This document shows positions 1-9,261 of a DNA stretch of 64,000 nt, piece by piece (within the stretch, counting starts at the first letter, position 1; every line of letters begins with the position of its first letter). Where the stretch lies: assembly GCF_004005905.1 (NCBI RefSeq), contig NZ_SACO01000003.1:62001-126000 (forward strand), in the 5' to 3' direction. The notes beneath the pieces are model-generated. The model had not been told where the DNA came from. It ran no database searches and saw only the letters and a list, made by a program, of their open reading frames with translations. This stretch comes from Novosphingobium umbonatum (lineage in GTDB: Bacteria; Pseudomonadota; Alphaproteobacteria; Sphingomonadales; Sphingomonadaceae). The translations under genes and the position numbers were made by a program.

Positions 1-16
1 TGAACTGCTTGCCGTC

Positions 17-1246
17 TTAGGCCTTTTTTACAAGAATAGGCAGGGCAATTGTGACCGTCGTGCCCACGCCCACCGTGCTGGCAATGTCCAGCTTGCCGCG
101 GTGGCGCTCGACAATATGTTTCACAATGGCAAGGCCAAGGCCGGTTCCGCCCGCCGCGCGGCTGCGGCCCGGATCGGTGCGATAAAAGCGCCGCGTCAGA
201 TGGGGCAAGTGATCGGCGGCAATGCCCGGCCCGCGGTCTTGCACGGTCAATTTGGCCATGCCGCGCGCATCGGCGGTCAGGGCAACGCTGACTAGCTTAT
301 CCGCATCGGCATATTTCAACGCATTGTCGATCAGATTGCGGACAACCTGTTCGATCTGCTTCACGTCGCCGGTTACGGGGAAGGGCGTTTCGCCACGCTC
401 CAGTTCCACACGGGCAGCACATCCGGGGGGCGGGGCAAATTCGGCCACCACCCGCGCGATCAAGGCGCCCAGTTCAATCTCGGCGGTGGGCGCATCATGC
501 TTTTCCGCCTCCAGTTGCGACAAAGACATAAGGTCGATCAACAGGCTCTGCATCCGCTTTGCCTCACGCAAAACGGTGCCGAGGAAGCGGTTGGTGATTG
601 CCGGTTCCATCGCGCCTTCGGCATCGGCCAGAGTTTCGACATAGCCGATGATGGAGGACAGAGGCGTGCGCAATTCATGGCTGGCATTGGCGACGAAATC
701 GGTATGGGCGCGGCTGATGTCGGCTTCCGAGGTGCGGTCCTTGGCCTCGATGATCCATTGCCCCTGCGCCACCGTGTAGCGCGTCAATTGCCACAGGCTG
801 CCGCTGCGGGTCAGGCCGGGGATGGTGGCGCTCACGGCGCCCTGATCGCTCTCGGGCGCCTCCAGCAGGTTGAAGGCATCGGGATGGCGCAAGGCGATGC
901 GCGGGTCCTGCCCCACAATATGCCCGCCCAATGCCTCACGCGCGGCGGCATTGGCGAAAAGAATGCGTTGGCGGGTGGTGATCAGCAGGGCCGATGCCAC
1001 CGGCTCCAGCGCGCTTTCTATCGCATGGCGCAGGGCGCGTTCCTGTTCGGCAGGATTGGGTTTGCGCTCGACGCTGGCCGGTTCCTGCACATCGGTCAGC
1101 CGCCACCACAGGAAGAACAGCGACAGGCCCCATAGCAGCGCCGTGATCGCCAGCATGATGAAGCCCGTTCCGCCAGTCCACAGCAGCAGGAGAGCCACCA
1201 GCGGCAGGATCAGGCTGGACCATGGAGAAAGAGATTCGCGCATCAT
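17..1246 (-). CDS. phoR: Phosphate-regulon sensor histidine kinase PhoR
   Basis: Inner-membrane histidine kinase that would phosphorylate PhoB when phosphate is scarce. The 409-residue product has two membrane helices near residues 11-48, a PAS-like segment at about 75-170, and a HisKA box SHELRTPLSS with His190 as the likely phospho-acceptor. An N box (NLIDNALKYA), G1 (DRGPGIAADH) and G2 (GGTGLGLAIVK) follow. I start at ATG 1246 because residues upstream of it do not look like protein and the membrane segment then begins promptly; the next codon is also ATG. Assignment to PhoR rather than a generic kinase is supported by two Pho-box-like repeats about 77 bases upstream. PhoB and the pst genes are not in the window and would lie beyond position 1. 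Confidence 0.9.
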   Translation of the reverse strand: MMRESLSPWSSLILPLVALLLLWTGGTGFIMLAITALLWGLSLFFLWWRLTDVQEPASVERKPNPAEQERALRHAIESALEPVASALLITTRQRILFANAAAREALGGHIVGQDPRIALRHPDAFNLLEAPESDQGAVSATIPGLTRSGSLWQLTRYTVAQGQWIIEAKDRTSEADISRAHTDFVANASHELRTPLSSIIGYVETLADAEGAMEPAITNRFLGTVLREAKRMQSLLIDLMSLSQLEAEKHDAPTAEIELGALIARVVAEFAPPPGCAARVELERGETPFPVTGDVKQIEQVVRNLIDNALKYADADKLVSVALTADARGMAKLTVQDRGPGIAADHLPHLTRRFYRTDPGRSRAAGGTGLGLAIVKHIVERHRGKLDIASTVGVGTTVTIALPILVKKA

Positions 1247-1322
1247 TTGTCCCGTAACGCATAAGCGATAACTTGCTGCGGCACAGGCGCGGAGCAAGGG
1301 ACAAGGTCCATGCAACACAGCG

Positions 1323-1357
1323 ATGACAGATTCATGTCAAAGACAGATTATTGTCAA
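1323..1357 (-). promoter_or_regulatory. Tandem Pho boxes upstream of phoR
   Basis: On the minus strand two 18-base units share the end base 1340. The proximal unit (1323-1340) reads TTGACATGAATCTGTCAT and matches 15 of 18 positions of the enterobacterial Pho box CTGTCATAAATCTGTCAT. The distal unit (1340-1357) matches 13 of 18. PhoB binds such direct repeats, so autoregulation of phoR is inferred. Confidence 0.7.
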
Positions 1358-1396
1358 TGACGCTGCGCGAGGATGATGATGGAATTGGGAAGAAAA

Positions 1397-1471
1397 TGGT
1401 GACCCCTACGAGAATCGAACTCGTGTTTCAGCCGTGAAAGGGCCGCGTCCTAACCGCTAGACGAAGGGGCC
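1397..1471 (-). tRNA. tRNA-Glu (anticodon TTC), copy 1
   Basis: Minus-strand cloverleaf: acceptor GGCCCCT pairs with AGGGGTC, the anticodon loop carries TTC, the T arm contains GTTCGATTC, and CCA is encoded. It is identical to the copy at 1532-1606, 60 bases away, and is probably the downstream member of one transcript. Confidence 0.97.
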
Positions 1472-1531
1472 ATGCAATGGTGAACGTTACCGTTCCGCGC
1501 CATGCCAACAGGTTGCATGAACCTGAAAGAA

Positions 1532-1606
1532 TGGTGACCCCTACGAGAATCGAACTCGTGTTTCAGCCGTGAAAGGGCCGCGTCCTAACCGCTAGACGAA
1601 GGGGCC
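1532..1606 (-). tRNA. tRNA-Glu (anticodon TTC), copy 2
   Basis: Same sequence as the gene at 1397-1471, including the encoded CCA. It is the first member of the pair in the direction of transcription and sits directly downstream of a sigma-70-like promoter at 1639-1667. Confidence 0.97.
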
Positions 1607-1638
1607 AACTACCGACCGGAGCCGATGGCGTGGGCGGC

Positions 1639-1667
1639 CATCTATGTTGAAGAGGGGGGATGGTCAA
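1639..1667 (-). promoter_or_regulatory. Promoter of the tRNA-Glu pair
   Basis: On the minus strand TTGACC (1662-1667) is separated by exactly 17 bases from TAGATG (1639-1644), about 33 bases before the first tRNA-Glu. The spacing and the -35 match are good; the -10 is a moderate match, as usual in sphingomonads. Confidence 0.6.
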
Positions 1668-1742
1668 GCCACAAAATTCAAAAAATTGCATTTGTTTGAC
1701 AGAAGGCCGGAAATGCGGGGCTTTTGCCGTCTGGGCCGTGGT

Positions 1743-3536
1743 CTAGGCCCAGGCGGCATCGTCCACATGCAATTCGGCGGCGCGGCGCGAACCCCAATCA
1801 TCGATTCGCGCGCGGCCTACCAGCCAGAATTTTCTATCCTGCGCGCCATGCAAAAGGGCCTGCCCCATATCGCTCTGTGCAGCGCGGAAAGCCATGGCTT
1901 TAAAGCTGGCGCCATCGTCCCCGCGAACGATCATGCGCAGATGGTCTGCGCCCACCACATCGGCCTTTACCATGCGCAACGGGCCAACCGCCACACGCGG
2001 GCTGGGCCAGCCCATGCCATAGGGGCCGGCGCTTTCCAACGCTTCCACCAGTTGCGGTTGAAGCCCGCGCGGGGCCACGGCCAGATCCAGCGCCAAACTC
2101 TGATGCATCCGCGCCGCCGCCACATCCGAGGCAAGGCGCTCGTCCAGCCAGTCGCGCAAGGGTTCCAGTTGATCGGGCGCCACCGTCAGGCCCGCCGCCA
2201 TCGCATGCCCACCACCGGCCACCAACAGGCCAAATTCACGCGCCGCAATAATCGCCGCGCCCAGATCGACGCCGGCGATGGAGCGGCCCGAACCCTTGCC
2301 GTGGCCCGCCTCATCGGCATCCATGGCGATCACCAAAGTCGGCTTGCCGGTCTTTTCCTTCAACCGCCCCGCCACAATGCCGATCACGCCCGGATGCCAG
2401 CCAGCCCCGGCCACCACCACTACGGAGCGGTTATCCTGCGCGGGTAATTGCGCCTCGGCGGCCTCCTGCACCGCCATTTCGATGGCGCGGCGCTCTTCAT
2501 TCAGGCGGGATAGTTGCGCGGCAATCTCCCGTGCTTCCTCTGCGTCCTGCGTGGTCAGCAGGCGCACGCCCAAAGTGGCCTCGCCCACACGTCCGCCTGC
2601 ATTCACCCTTGGCCCCAGCGCAAAGCCCAGATCGGTGGCCGTAGGTGCCCGATTAAGGCGGCTAGCGTCGATCAGCGCGGCCATGCCGATGTTGTCCCGT
2701 CGTGCCATGACTTTCAGGCCCTGTGCCACCAGAGCGCGATTGAGCCCATGCAGCGCGGCGACATCGGCCACCGTGCCCAAGGCCACCAGATCGAGCAGGG
2801 CGAACAGGTCCGGCTCCTTGCGTTGGGCAAACCAGCCCCGCGCCCGCAGCACACGCAGCAGCGCTACCGCCAGCAGGAAGGCCACGCCCACCGCTGCCAG
2901 ATGCCCATGCGCCGCGCCAATATCGCTTTCATCCAAACGGTTGGGGTTCACCAAGGCCAAGGCAGCGGGCAGTTCCGCACTGCATTTGTGGTGGTCGACC
3001 ACGATCACTTCCACGCCTGCCTCGGCCGCCATGGCCAAGGCCTCATGCGCCATGGCCCCGCAATCGACCGTCACCACCAATTGCGAGCCTTCCTGCCCCA
3101 AGCGGACCAGAGCCTCGCCGCTGGGACCATAGCCTTCCAGCAGGCGGTCGGGGATATAGTGGCGCGCATCATGGCCCAGCATGCGGATCAGGCGGATCAT
3201 CAGCGCGGCGCTGGTGGCGCCATCCACGTCATAATCGCCATAGATGGTGATCGCCTCGCGCCGCTCCAGCGCATCGGCCAGACGCTGCGCCGCCTTGTCC
3301 ATGTCGCGGAAAGCAGAAGGGTCGGGCAGGAAGGCGCGCAGGGTAGGGGCTTTGTGCCGTTCCAGATCCTCACGCGGGACGCCGCGGGCCAACAGGATCT
3401 GCGTTACCAGATTGTCGCTCAGGCTGGCGGAAAAGCCGCCCTGCGCCGCCATATCCATATTGCCCGCGCGCCAGCGCCACTGGCGGCCCGTCAAGGAATG
3501 GGCCGCGCCGATCAATGCGTTATGTCCTGTATGCAT
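1743..3536 (-). CDS. recJ: Single-stranded-DNA-specific exonuclease RecJ
   Basis: 5'-3' single-strand DNA exonuclease of RecF-type recombination repair and mismatch repair. The 597-residue protein has the DHH-family motif DYDVDGATSA at about residue 101, the metal-binding VVDHHK motif at about 175, and a DHHA1 domain with GGGHAMAAG near residue 440. Length is normal for RecJ. The ATG at 3536 is preceded by AGAGG at suitable spacing, and the N terminus contains LTGRQWRWR, a typical RecJ beginning. It stands alone between the tRNA-Glu promoter and an oppositely oriented unknown gene. Confidence 0.95.
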   Translation of the reverse strand: MHTGHNALIGAAHSLTGRQWRWRAGNMDMAAQGGFSASLSDNLVTQILLARGVPREDLERHKAPTLRAFLPDPSAFRDMDKAAQRLADALERREAITIYGDYDVDGATSAALMIRLIRMLGHDARHYIPDRLLEGYGPSGEALVRLGQEGSQLVVTVDCGAMAHEALAMAAEAGVEVIVVDHHKCSAELPAALALVNPNRLDESDIGAAHGHLAAVGVAFLLAVALLRVLRARGWFAQRKEPDLFALLDLVALGTVADVAALHGLNRALVAQGLKVMARRDNIGMAALIDASRLNRAPTATDLGFALGPRVNAGGRVGEATLGVRLLTTQDAEEAREIAAQLSRLNEERRAIEMAVQEAAEAQLPAQDNRSVVVVAGAGWHPGVIGIVAGRLKEKTGKPTLVIAMDADEAGHGKGSGRSIAGVDLGAAIIAAREFGLLVAGGGHAMAAGLTVAPDQLEPLRDWLDERLASDVAAARMHQSLALDLAVAPRGLQPQLVEALESAGPYGMGWPSPRVAVGPLRMVKADVVGADHLRMIVRGDDGASFKAMAFRAAQSDMGQALLHGAQDRKFWLVGRARIDDWGSRRAAELHVDDAAWA

Positions 3537-3728
3537 GGCGCGCCTCTAGCCGATTGCGGGGCGGGGCAAAAGGGTGATGGCGGCGCGTGGCGTGGAATTG
3601 GAAAGCAAAGCTGCAATAAATATCTGAAAATACGACTATGATAAGAATTTGCGCTGCCATGGACCGCCATGCATTAATAGGCAGGCCAAGTGCGGCCATC
3701 CGGTCGTGGAGTCTGTTTGCCAATTGCC

Positions 3729-4490
3729 ATGATCACGCCTGATGCCCCCTCTGCTATGCCCGCTTCGGGGTTTTACATCCTGTTTGCAGGCGGGGCTCGG
3801 CCCAATTTGGCCTCTGTGCTGGAATTGGCCGATACGGGGGCAGGCTTTGCCGTGGTGCATGAGGATGCCGGGCAGGGGTTGGCAGAGCTTTTGCAACATG
3901 GCCTGTCCTTCGATCTGACGGGGCTGGCGCCATGGGAAGGGGTGGCTGCTCCCGCCATCGCGCATCCTTTCGGTTTGGCCGTGCAAGGTATCCCGCAGGG
4001 CGAATGGGTGGTGTTGCGACCGGGCGCTCATCTTTCTGGCGGGCATCATCTGTTGCCGGTGATGCGGGCGATGGTGGAACTGGCACTGGCGCTCTTGGCC
4101 TTGCCACAGGCGCGGGCCTTGTGCTGGGCACCGGCAAGGACGGTGATGGCGCCCGATTATGCGCGGCATGTGTTGGCGCCATGGTTGGCGGGTGGGGCTT
4201 TCCCCGCCTTGGGGCTGACCGCGTTGGGGCAAGCAGGCGATAGCTCTTTTGCCAGCACAGGCATGGAATTTTTCACGGGGCAGGAATTGCGCATCACGCC
4301 TTCTGTCGCGCCGGACTGGGCAAGGGCTGCGCCTATCGCCTTTCATCTGATCCACAGGCTGGTCTCGCAGGGGGGCGAAGTCTCCAGCCCGATCGAGGTC
4401 GCAGGCCCGCAGGGGGAGCCATTGTTGTTGCAGCCCATGGCGGATGGGCGCGAGATATGGGTGCAGAGTGCCAAAGAAAACGGCCTGTAG
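3729..4490 (+). CDS. Unknown protein, 253 residues
   Basis: I do not recognise this family. The product has no signal peptide or membrane helix. It looks like a globular alpha/beta protein with Ala, Leu and Gly-rich stretches and ends in a segment about placing charged residues around GREIWVQSAK. I prefer the ATG at 3729; a GTG at 3690 in frame would add 13 residues. Codon use matches neighbouring real genes, and the strong bidirectional terminator just after the stop supports expression. No functional neighbour suggests a role. Confidence 0.7.
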   Translation: MITPDAPSAMPASGFYILFAGGARPNLASVLELADTGAGFAVVHEDAGQGLAELLQHGLSFDLTGLAPWEGVAAPAIAHPFGLAVQGIPQGEWVVLRPGAHLSGGHHLLPVMRAMVELALALLALPQARALCWAPARTVMAPDYARHVLAPWLAGGAFPALGLTALGQAGDSSFASTGMEFFTGQELRITPSVAPDWARAAPIAFHLIHRLVSQGGEVSSPIEVAGPQGEPLLLQPMADGREIWVQSAKENGL

Positions 4491-4513
4491 GGTCATCACC
4501 CCACAGGCCGTTT
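4478..4513. terminator. Bidirectional terminator between 3729 gene and leuA
   Basis: Perfect 11-base arms AAACGGCCTGT (4478-4488) and ACAGGCCGTTT (4503-4513) around a 14-base loop. The left arm overlaps the stop codon region of the plus-strand gene. A-rich and T-rich ends make it usable from both directions. Confidence 0.8.
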
Positions 4514-4537
4514 CATGTTCCAATTGTTGGGACCAAT

Positions 4538-6214
4538 TTATCCCAGACGAAGCGCGTTGGCCGCGCTCAGAACGGCACGGACCGAAGCGGTGGCGATGTC
4601 GGTGTCGATGCCCACGCCCCAGATGGTCTGGCCATCGGGACCGGTGCATTCGACATAGGCCGCCGCGCGGGCTTCCGAACCTGCCGCCATAGCGTGCTCG
4701 GAATAATCCTTCACCGACAGAACCACGCCAAAGCTTTCGGCCAGCGTGGAAACCACCGAGGAGATCAGGCCATTGCCACGGCCCGACACCGACTGCACCT
4801 GACCGCCCACGCCGATCTTGCCGGCAAAGACGCGCGTGCCATCATTGGCGCGGGCTTCTTCAAAGTCGATCAGTTGCAGATGCTGCGGATCGTTCACGTG
4901 ATAGGCGCGCTGGAACACGTCCCAGATATCGCCCGCCACCAGTTCGCGGCCCAGTTCGTCGGCCAGTTCCTGCACATGGCGGCTGAAATGCGCCTGCATA
5001 CGCTTGGGAAGCTTCAGCCCCTGATCCTGCTCCAGCACCCAGGCAAAGCCGCCCTTGCCGCTCTGCGAGTTGACGCGGATCACCGCCTCATAGCTGCGGC
5101 CCAGATCGGCGGGGTCGATCGGCAGATAGGGCACGGCCCAGAGCTGGTCATTGCGCTCGCCCTGCTTGGCAAAGCCCTTTTTGATGGCGTCCTGATGGCT
5201 GCCGGAGAAGGCGGTGAACACCAGCTCGCCGCCATAGGGGTGGCGCGGGTGGACGGGCAGTTGGTTGCAATATTCCACCGTCTGGATCACTTCGTCGATA
5301 TCCGAGAAATCCAGTTGCGGATCAACGCCTTGCGTATAGAGGTTCATGCCGACTGTCACGAGGCAGCAATTGCCCGTGCGCTCGCCATTGCCGAACAGGC
5401 AGCCTTCCACGCGATCCGCGCCTGCCATCAGGCCCAGTTCAGCCGCAGCCACGCCCGTGCCACGGTCATTATGCGTGTGCAGGCTGATCACCGCGCTTTC
5501 GCGATTGGGCAGGTTGCGGCAGAAATATTCAATCTGGTCCGCATAGACATTGGGTGTGGCGCATTCCACCGTGGCGGGCAGGTTGAGGATGATCGGGTTC
5601 TCCGGCGTGGGCTGGAGAATGTTCATCACCGCCTCGCAGCATTCGATGCTGAAATCCAGCTCGGCGGTGGAGAAGGTTTCGGGGCTATATTCAAACTGCC
5701 ACTTGGTCTGCGGGAAACGGGCCGCATTGTCGCGCAGCAGCTTGGCCGCATGTTCGGCAATCCCGCGCACTTGGCTCTGATCCATGCCGAACACCACCTC
5801 GCGCCACAGGGGCGAAACGGCATTGTAAACATGGACGATGGCCGAATGGATGCCCGCCAGCGATTCAAAGCTGGTCTTGATCAGATCCTCGCGCGCCTGC
5901 GTCAGCACCTGGATCAGCACATCGTCCGGCACGCGCCCATTATCGACCAGCCCGCGGATGAAGTCATATTCGGTCGCGCCCGCGCTGGGGAAGCCCACCT
6001 CGATTTCCTTCAGCCCCACTTTGAGCAGCAGATCAAAGAAGCGGTTCTTCTTTTCCGCGCCCATCGGGTCGATCAGGCTCTGGTTGCCATCGCGCAGGTC
6101 GGTGGAGAGCCAGCGCGGCGCCTTGTCGATAATCTTCGAGGGCCAAGTGCGATCTGGAATGTTGATCTGGGGGAACGGACGATATTTGACCGAAGGGTCT
6201 TTGAGCATGGGCAT
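4538..6214 (-). CDS. leuA: 2-isopropylmalate synthase
   Basis: First committed step of leucine synthesis: condenses acetyl-CoA with 2-oxoisovalerate. At 558 residues it is of the longer LeuA type. The catalytic barrel carries [11 protein letters not shown] near residue 40, [14 protein letters not shown] near 245 and [11 protein letters not shown] near 275, and a C-terminal LeuA allosteric domain ([11 protein letters not shown] onward) that normally senses leucine. The start ATG at 6214 is followed by another ATG two codons later. It lies downstream of a leucine-rich 16-codon leader and paired RNA arms, so its expression is probably tuned by leucine supply. Confidence 0.96.
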   Translation of the reverse strand: MPMLKDPSVKYRPFPQINIPDRTWPSKIIDKAPRWLSTDLRDGNQSLIDPMGAEKKNRFFDLLLKVGLKEIEVGFPSAGATEYDFIRGLVDNGRVPDDVLIQVLTQAREDLIKTSFESLAGIHSAIVHVYNAVSPLWREVVFGMDQSQVRGIAEHAAKLLRDNAARFPQTKWQFEYSPETFSTAELDFSIECCEAVMNILQPTPENPIILNLPATVECATPNVYADQIEYFCRNLPNRESAVISLHTHNDRGTGVAAAELGLMAGADRVEGCLFGNGERTGNCCLVTVGMNLYTQGVDPQLDFSDIDEVIQTVEYCNQLPVHPRHPYGGELVFTAFSGSHQDAIKKGFAKQGERNDQLWAVPYLPIDPADLGRSYEAVIRVNSQSGKGGFAWVLEQDQGLKLPKRMQAHFSRHVQELADELGRELVAGDIWDVFQRAYHVNDPQHLQLIDFEEARANDGTRVFAGKIGVGGQVQSVSGRGNGLISSVVSTLAESFGVVLSVKDYSEHAMAAGSEARAAAYVECTGPDGQTIWGVGIDTDIATASVRAVLSAANALRLG

Positions 6215-6230
6215 GACAGGATCTCGTATA

Positions 6231-6337
6231 AGCTGAAAATGCGACTGGTTAGCTTGCCTCCCTTGAGCGCCGCGCGCGCTCAGACGGCACGCCAGCTCAC
6301 GCCCAAGGGCGGATTAGTCGCAGGGTAAGTTTCAGCT
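6231..6337 (-). promoter_or_regulatory. Structured leader RNA of leuA
   Basis: Three inverted pairs are visible. Long-range arms 6330-6337 and 6231-6238 (AGCTGAAA/TTTCAGCT), 6316-6322 and 6240-6246 (TGCGACT/AGTCGCA), and an inner hairpin 6276-6282 with 6264-6270 (TGAGCGC/GCGCTCA). The outer arms overlap codons 4-11 of the leader peptide on one side and the stretch just before leuA on the other; TTTT follows the second pair. Translation of the leader should therefore decide which pairs form. Confidence 0.55.
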
Positions 6338-6347
6338 GGATGGTCAT
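6297..6347 (-). CDS. leuL: leuA leader peptide ([16 protein letters not shown])
   Basis: A 16-codon frame ending in TGA on the minus strand, 83 bases before leuA. Four of 16 residues are leucine (positions 5, 7, 9, 11) with two isoleucines, as expected of an attenuator whose ribosome stalls when charged tRNA-Leu is scarce. The leucine codons lie in the RNA that can pair with the region just upstream of leuA. The ribosome binding site is weak, and the candidate promoter places the start of the RNA very close to the ATG. Leader peptides of this kind are known for leuA in other proteobacteria; this one is assigned by composition and position only. Confidence 0.6.
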   Translation of the reverse strand: MTIQLKLTLRLIRPWA

Positions 6348-6355
6348 GGCACAAG

Positions 6356-6384
6356 CCTATGGGCAGGCGAGGGCCGTCTGTAAA
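6356..6384 (-). promoter_or_regulatory. Candidate leuA promoter
   Basis: On the minus strand TTTACA (6379-6384), 17 bases, then CATAGG (6356-6361), just before the leader peptide. The -35 and spacing are good, the -10 is poor. Confidence 0.4.
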
Positions 6385-6391
6385 GGGGTAA

Positions 6392-7501
6392 TTAGCCTCG
6401 TTTGGCCGCCATAGCATCAAACCACGCCAGATAAGCGTCAGCGCAAGGCTCCGGCGCCAGATGGGCGATCAAGGGGCGCAAGGCTGCGGGCGAGGGGCGG
6501 GGGGCGGTGCATACCTGCGCCAAGGCTTGGGCCAAGTCCTTTGCGGTGCTGCTGGCTGTGATCTGCCCTGCTTCTGGAATCGTCATAATGTCGCGCAGGA
6601 AATGCGAGCAAGGGGTTGAAACCACGGGAACTCCATGCGCCAATGCCTCCACCGCCACCGCTGGACCGCCTTCAAACACAGAGGAAACCAGCAAGGCATC
6701 GGCCTGCGCCAGATAGGGGTCGATCGAGGGCACATGGCCGATAAAGCTCACTTGGTCGCCCAAACCCATTTTCGCGGCCAGCGCTTCCATCTTGGGCCGG
6801 AGATAGCCTTCGCCCAGCATGGTCAGCCGCGCTGGCATAAGGCGGTTGAGTTCGGCAATCGTGCGCAGGGCCAGCGGCGCATCCTTTTGCGGCTCGAACC
6901 TTCCCGCCCAGAGGATCTCCTTCACCGCCGTTTCCGCACGCGGTGCAGGGGGGGCGTCGGTCAGATAGACCGGATCATACAAAGTGGTGACATGGGTATC
7001 GGGCGCAATGGCGCGGATTTCAGCCTCCAGCCCGCGGTTCATCGCCGCAAACCCGTCCAGATGGCGCGCAAAACGGCGCAGCAGCCAACGAACGGGCAGC
7101 GCCACCAAACCCTGCGGCACGGCGGGATTGGAGATTTTTGCCACCAGCGCCGCCCGCCCGCGTGCCTTGCCCAAAGCGGGGATCAGCGGGAAATGGAAAT
7201 TGCCGGGCAGGAAAATCACGTCCGGCGCCAATTCGGCCAGCATTTTGGCCATGGCGGGGCCAAGCTGCAAACGGCTGATCGGGCTGCGCGGGATTGGGGG
7301 GGATAGTTCCAGCACCGTTACGCGCGGGTCCACCGTGTCCTCCAGACCGCCCTGACGTGCGCCACAAAGGATCGTGACCCGGCGCCCCAATTCCACCCAG
7401 CGTTTTGCCATGCCGATGGCAATCCGCTCTGTGCCACCACGGTTGAAATCGTGGAAGCAGATCAGGATGTGGTTTGCAGTTTTACCGGTATTCTCGCCCA
7501 T
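6392..7501 (-). CDS. Family 4-like glycosyltransferase
   Basis: Probable GT-B fold glycosyltransferase that transfers a sugar from a nucleotide donor, perhaps for a surface glycan. The N-terminal half contains FHDFNRGGTERI, and the C-terminal half the donor site with LWAGRFEPQKDAPLAL and the E-x7-E signature in FEGGPAVAVEAL. I start at ATG 7501 (MGENTGK): the longer frame from 7531 would begin inside the terminator of ilvC. There are no other sugar genes nearby, so acceptor and product cannot be told. It interrupts the otherwise metabolic ilvC/leuA neighbourhood. Confidence 0.85.
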   Translation of the reverse strand: MGENTGKTANHILICFHDFNRGGTERIAIGMAKRWVELGRRVTILCGARQGGLEDTVDPRVTVLELSPPIPRSPISRLQLGPAMAKMLAELAPDVIFLPGNFHFPLIPALGKARGRAALVAKISNPAVPQGLVALPVRWLLRRFARHLDGFAAMNRGLEAEIRAIAPDTHVTTLYDPVYLTDAPPAPRAETAVKEILWAGRFEPQKDAPLALRTIAELNRLMPARLTMLGEGYLRPKMEALAAKMGLGDQVSFIGHVPSIDPYLAQADALLVSSVFEGGPAVAVEALAHGVPVVSTPCSHFLRDIMTIPEAGQITASSTAKDLAQALAQVCTAPRPSPAALRPLIAHLAPEPCADAYLAWFDAMAAKRG

Positions 7502-7517
7502 TCCTGCGCCAAACACC

Positions 7518-7555
7518 AAAAAGCGCGCCATGGGAAGCCCATGACGCGCCTTTTT
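7518..7555 (-). terminator. Terminator of the ilvBNC operon
   Basis: On the minus strand AAAAAGG is followed by GCGCGTCATGGG, loop CTT, CCCATGGCGCGC and TTTTT. The stem is long with one small bulge, followed by five Ts, about 20 bases after the ilvC stop. Confidence 0.85.
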
Positions 7556-7574
7556 GCAAACTATGCCGAAAGGC

Positions 7575-8606
<1,032 letters not shown>

Positions 8607-8728
8607 TTAATGCTCCCGTCATTGCAAGGGGAGCCAGCGGATGAAAGATACCGTGTCTCCACGGCGGATAATTTGACGGGCGCCCTGCAACAGAGCGCCA
8701 GTCAGGTCAAGCTTGGAGTAAGATCAGG

Positions 8729-9247
8729 TTAAACGCCCTTGGCTCCGCGGGTCATGCCCACAACGCCGGTGCGCGCCGTTTCCACCAATCCCAATTCGCT
8801 CATTAGGGCGACAAAGCTGTCGATCTTGTCCGGCGTGCCGGTCAGTTCGAAAATGAAGCTGCCGGTGGTGGTGTCCACCGGACGCGCGCGGAACACATCG
8901 GCCAGACGCAGCGCTTCGACGCGATGCTCGCCCTTGCCCGCCACTTTGACCAGCGCCAGTTCGCGCTCGACATAGGGGCCTTCCTCGGTGAGATCGATCA
9001 CCTTGTGGACGGGCACCAGACGGTCAAGCTGGGCGTGGATCTGGTCGATCACGGCAGGCGGGCCATGCGTCACGATGGTGATGCGGCTCGTGGTGTGGTC
9101 CTCGGTGATTTCCGACACGGTGAGGCTGTCGATATTATAGCCGCGCGCGGTGAACAGACCCGCGATCTTGGCCAGAATGCCCGCCTCATTGTCCACCACC
9201 AGCGTCAGAACGTGGCGCTGTTCGGCCTTATGCTTGATTTTCATCAT
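8729..9247 (-). CDS. ilvN: Acetolactate synthase regulatory (small) subunit
   Basis: Regulatory partner of the large subunit that activates it and confers feedback inhibition, usually by valine. The 172-residue protein has an N-terminal ACT domain (LTLVVDNEAGILAKIAGLF, GYNIDSLTV) and the C-terminal IlvH-type domain. The ATG at 9247 is preceded by GGGAGG eight bases upstream; the second codon is ATG too. It starts 14 bases after the ilvB stop, as expected for subunits made together. Confidence 0.96.
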   Translation of the reverse strand: MMKIKHKAEQRHVLTLVVDNEAGILAKIAGLFTARGYNIDSLTVSEITEDHTTSRITIVTHGPPAVIDQIHAQLDRLVPVHKVIDLTEEGPYVERELALVKVAGKGEHRVEALRLADVFRARPVDTTTGSFIFELTGTPDKIDSFVALMSELGLVETARTGVVGMTRGAKGV

Positions 9248-9261
9248 CTTGTCGGCCTCCC

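Noticed and set aside
4457..6328. 623-codon plus-strand frame across leuA and its leader
   Set aside because: Shadow of leuA; also crosses the terminator of the gene to its left.
7502..7531. Ten extra N-terminal codons for the glycosyltransferase
   Set aside because: They lie within the ilvC terminator stem; the ATG at 7501 avoids this.
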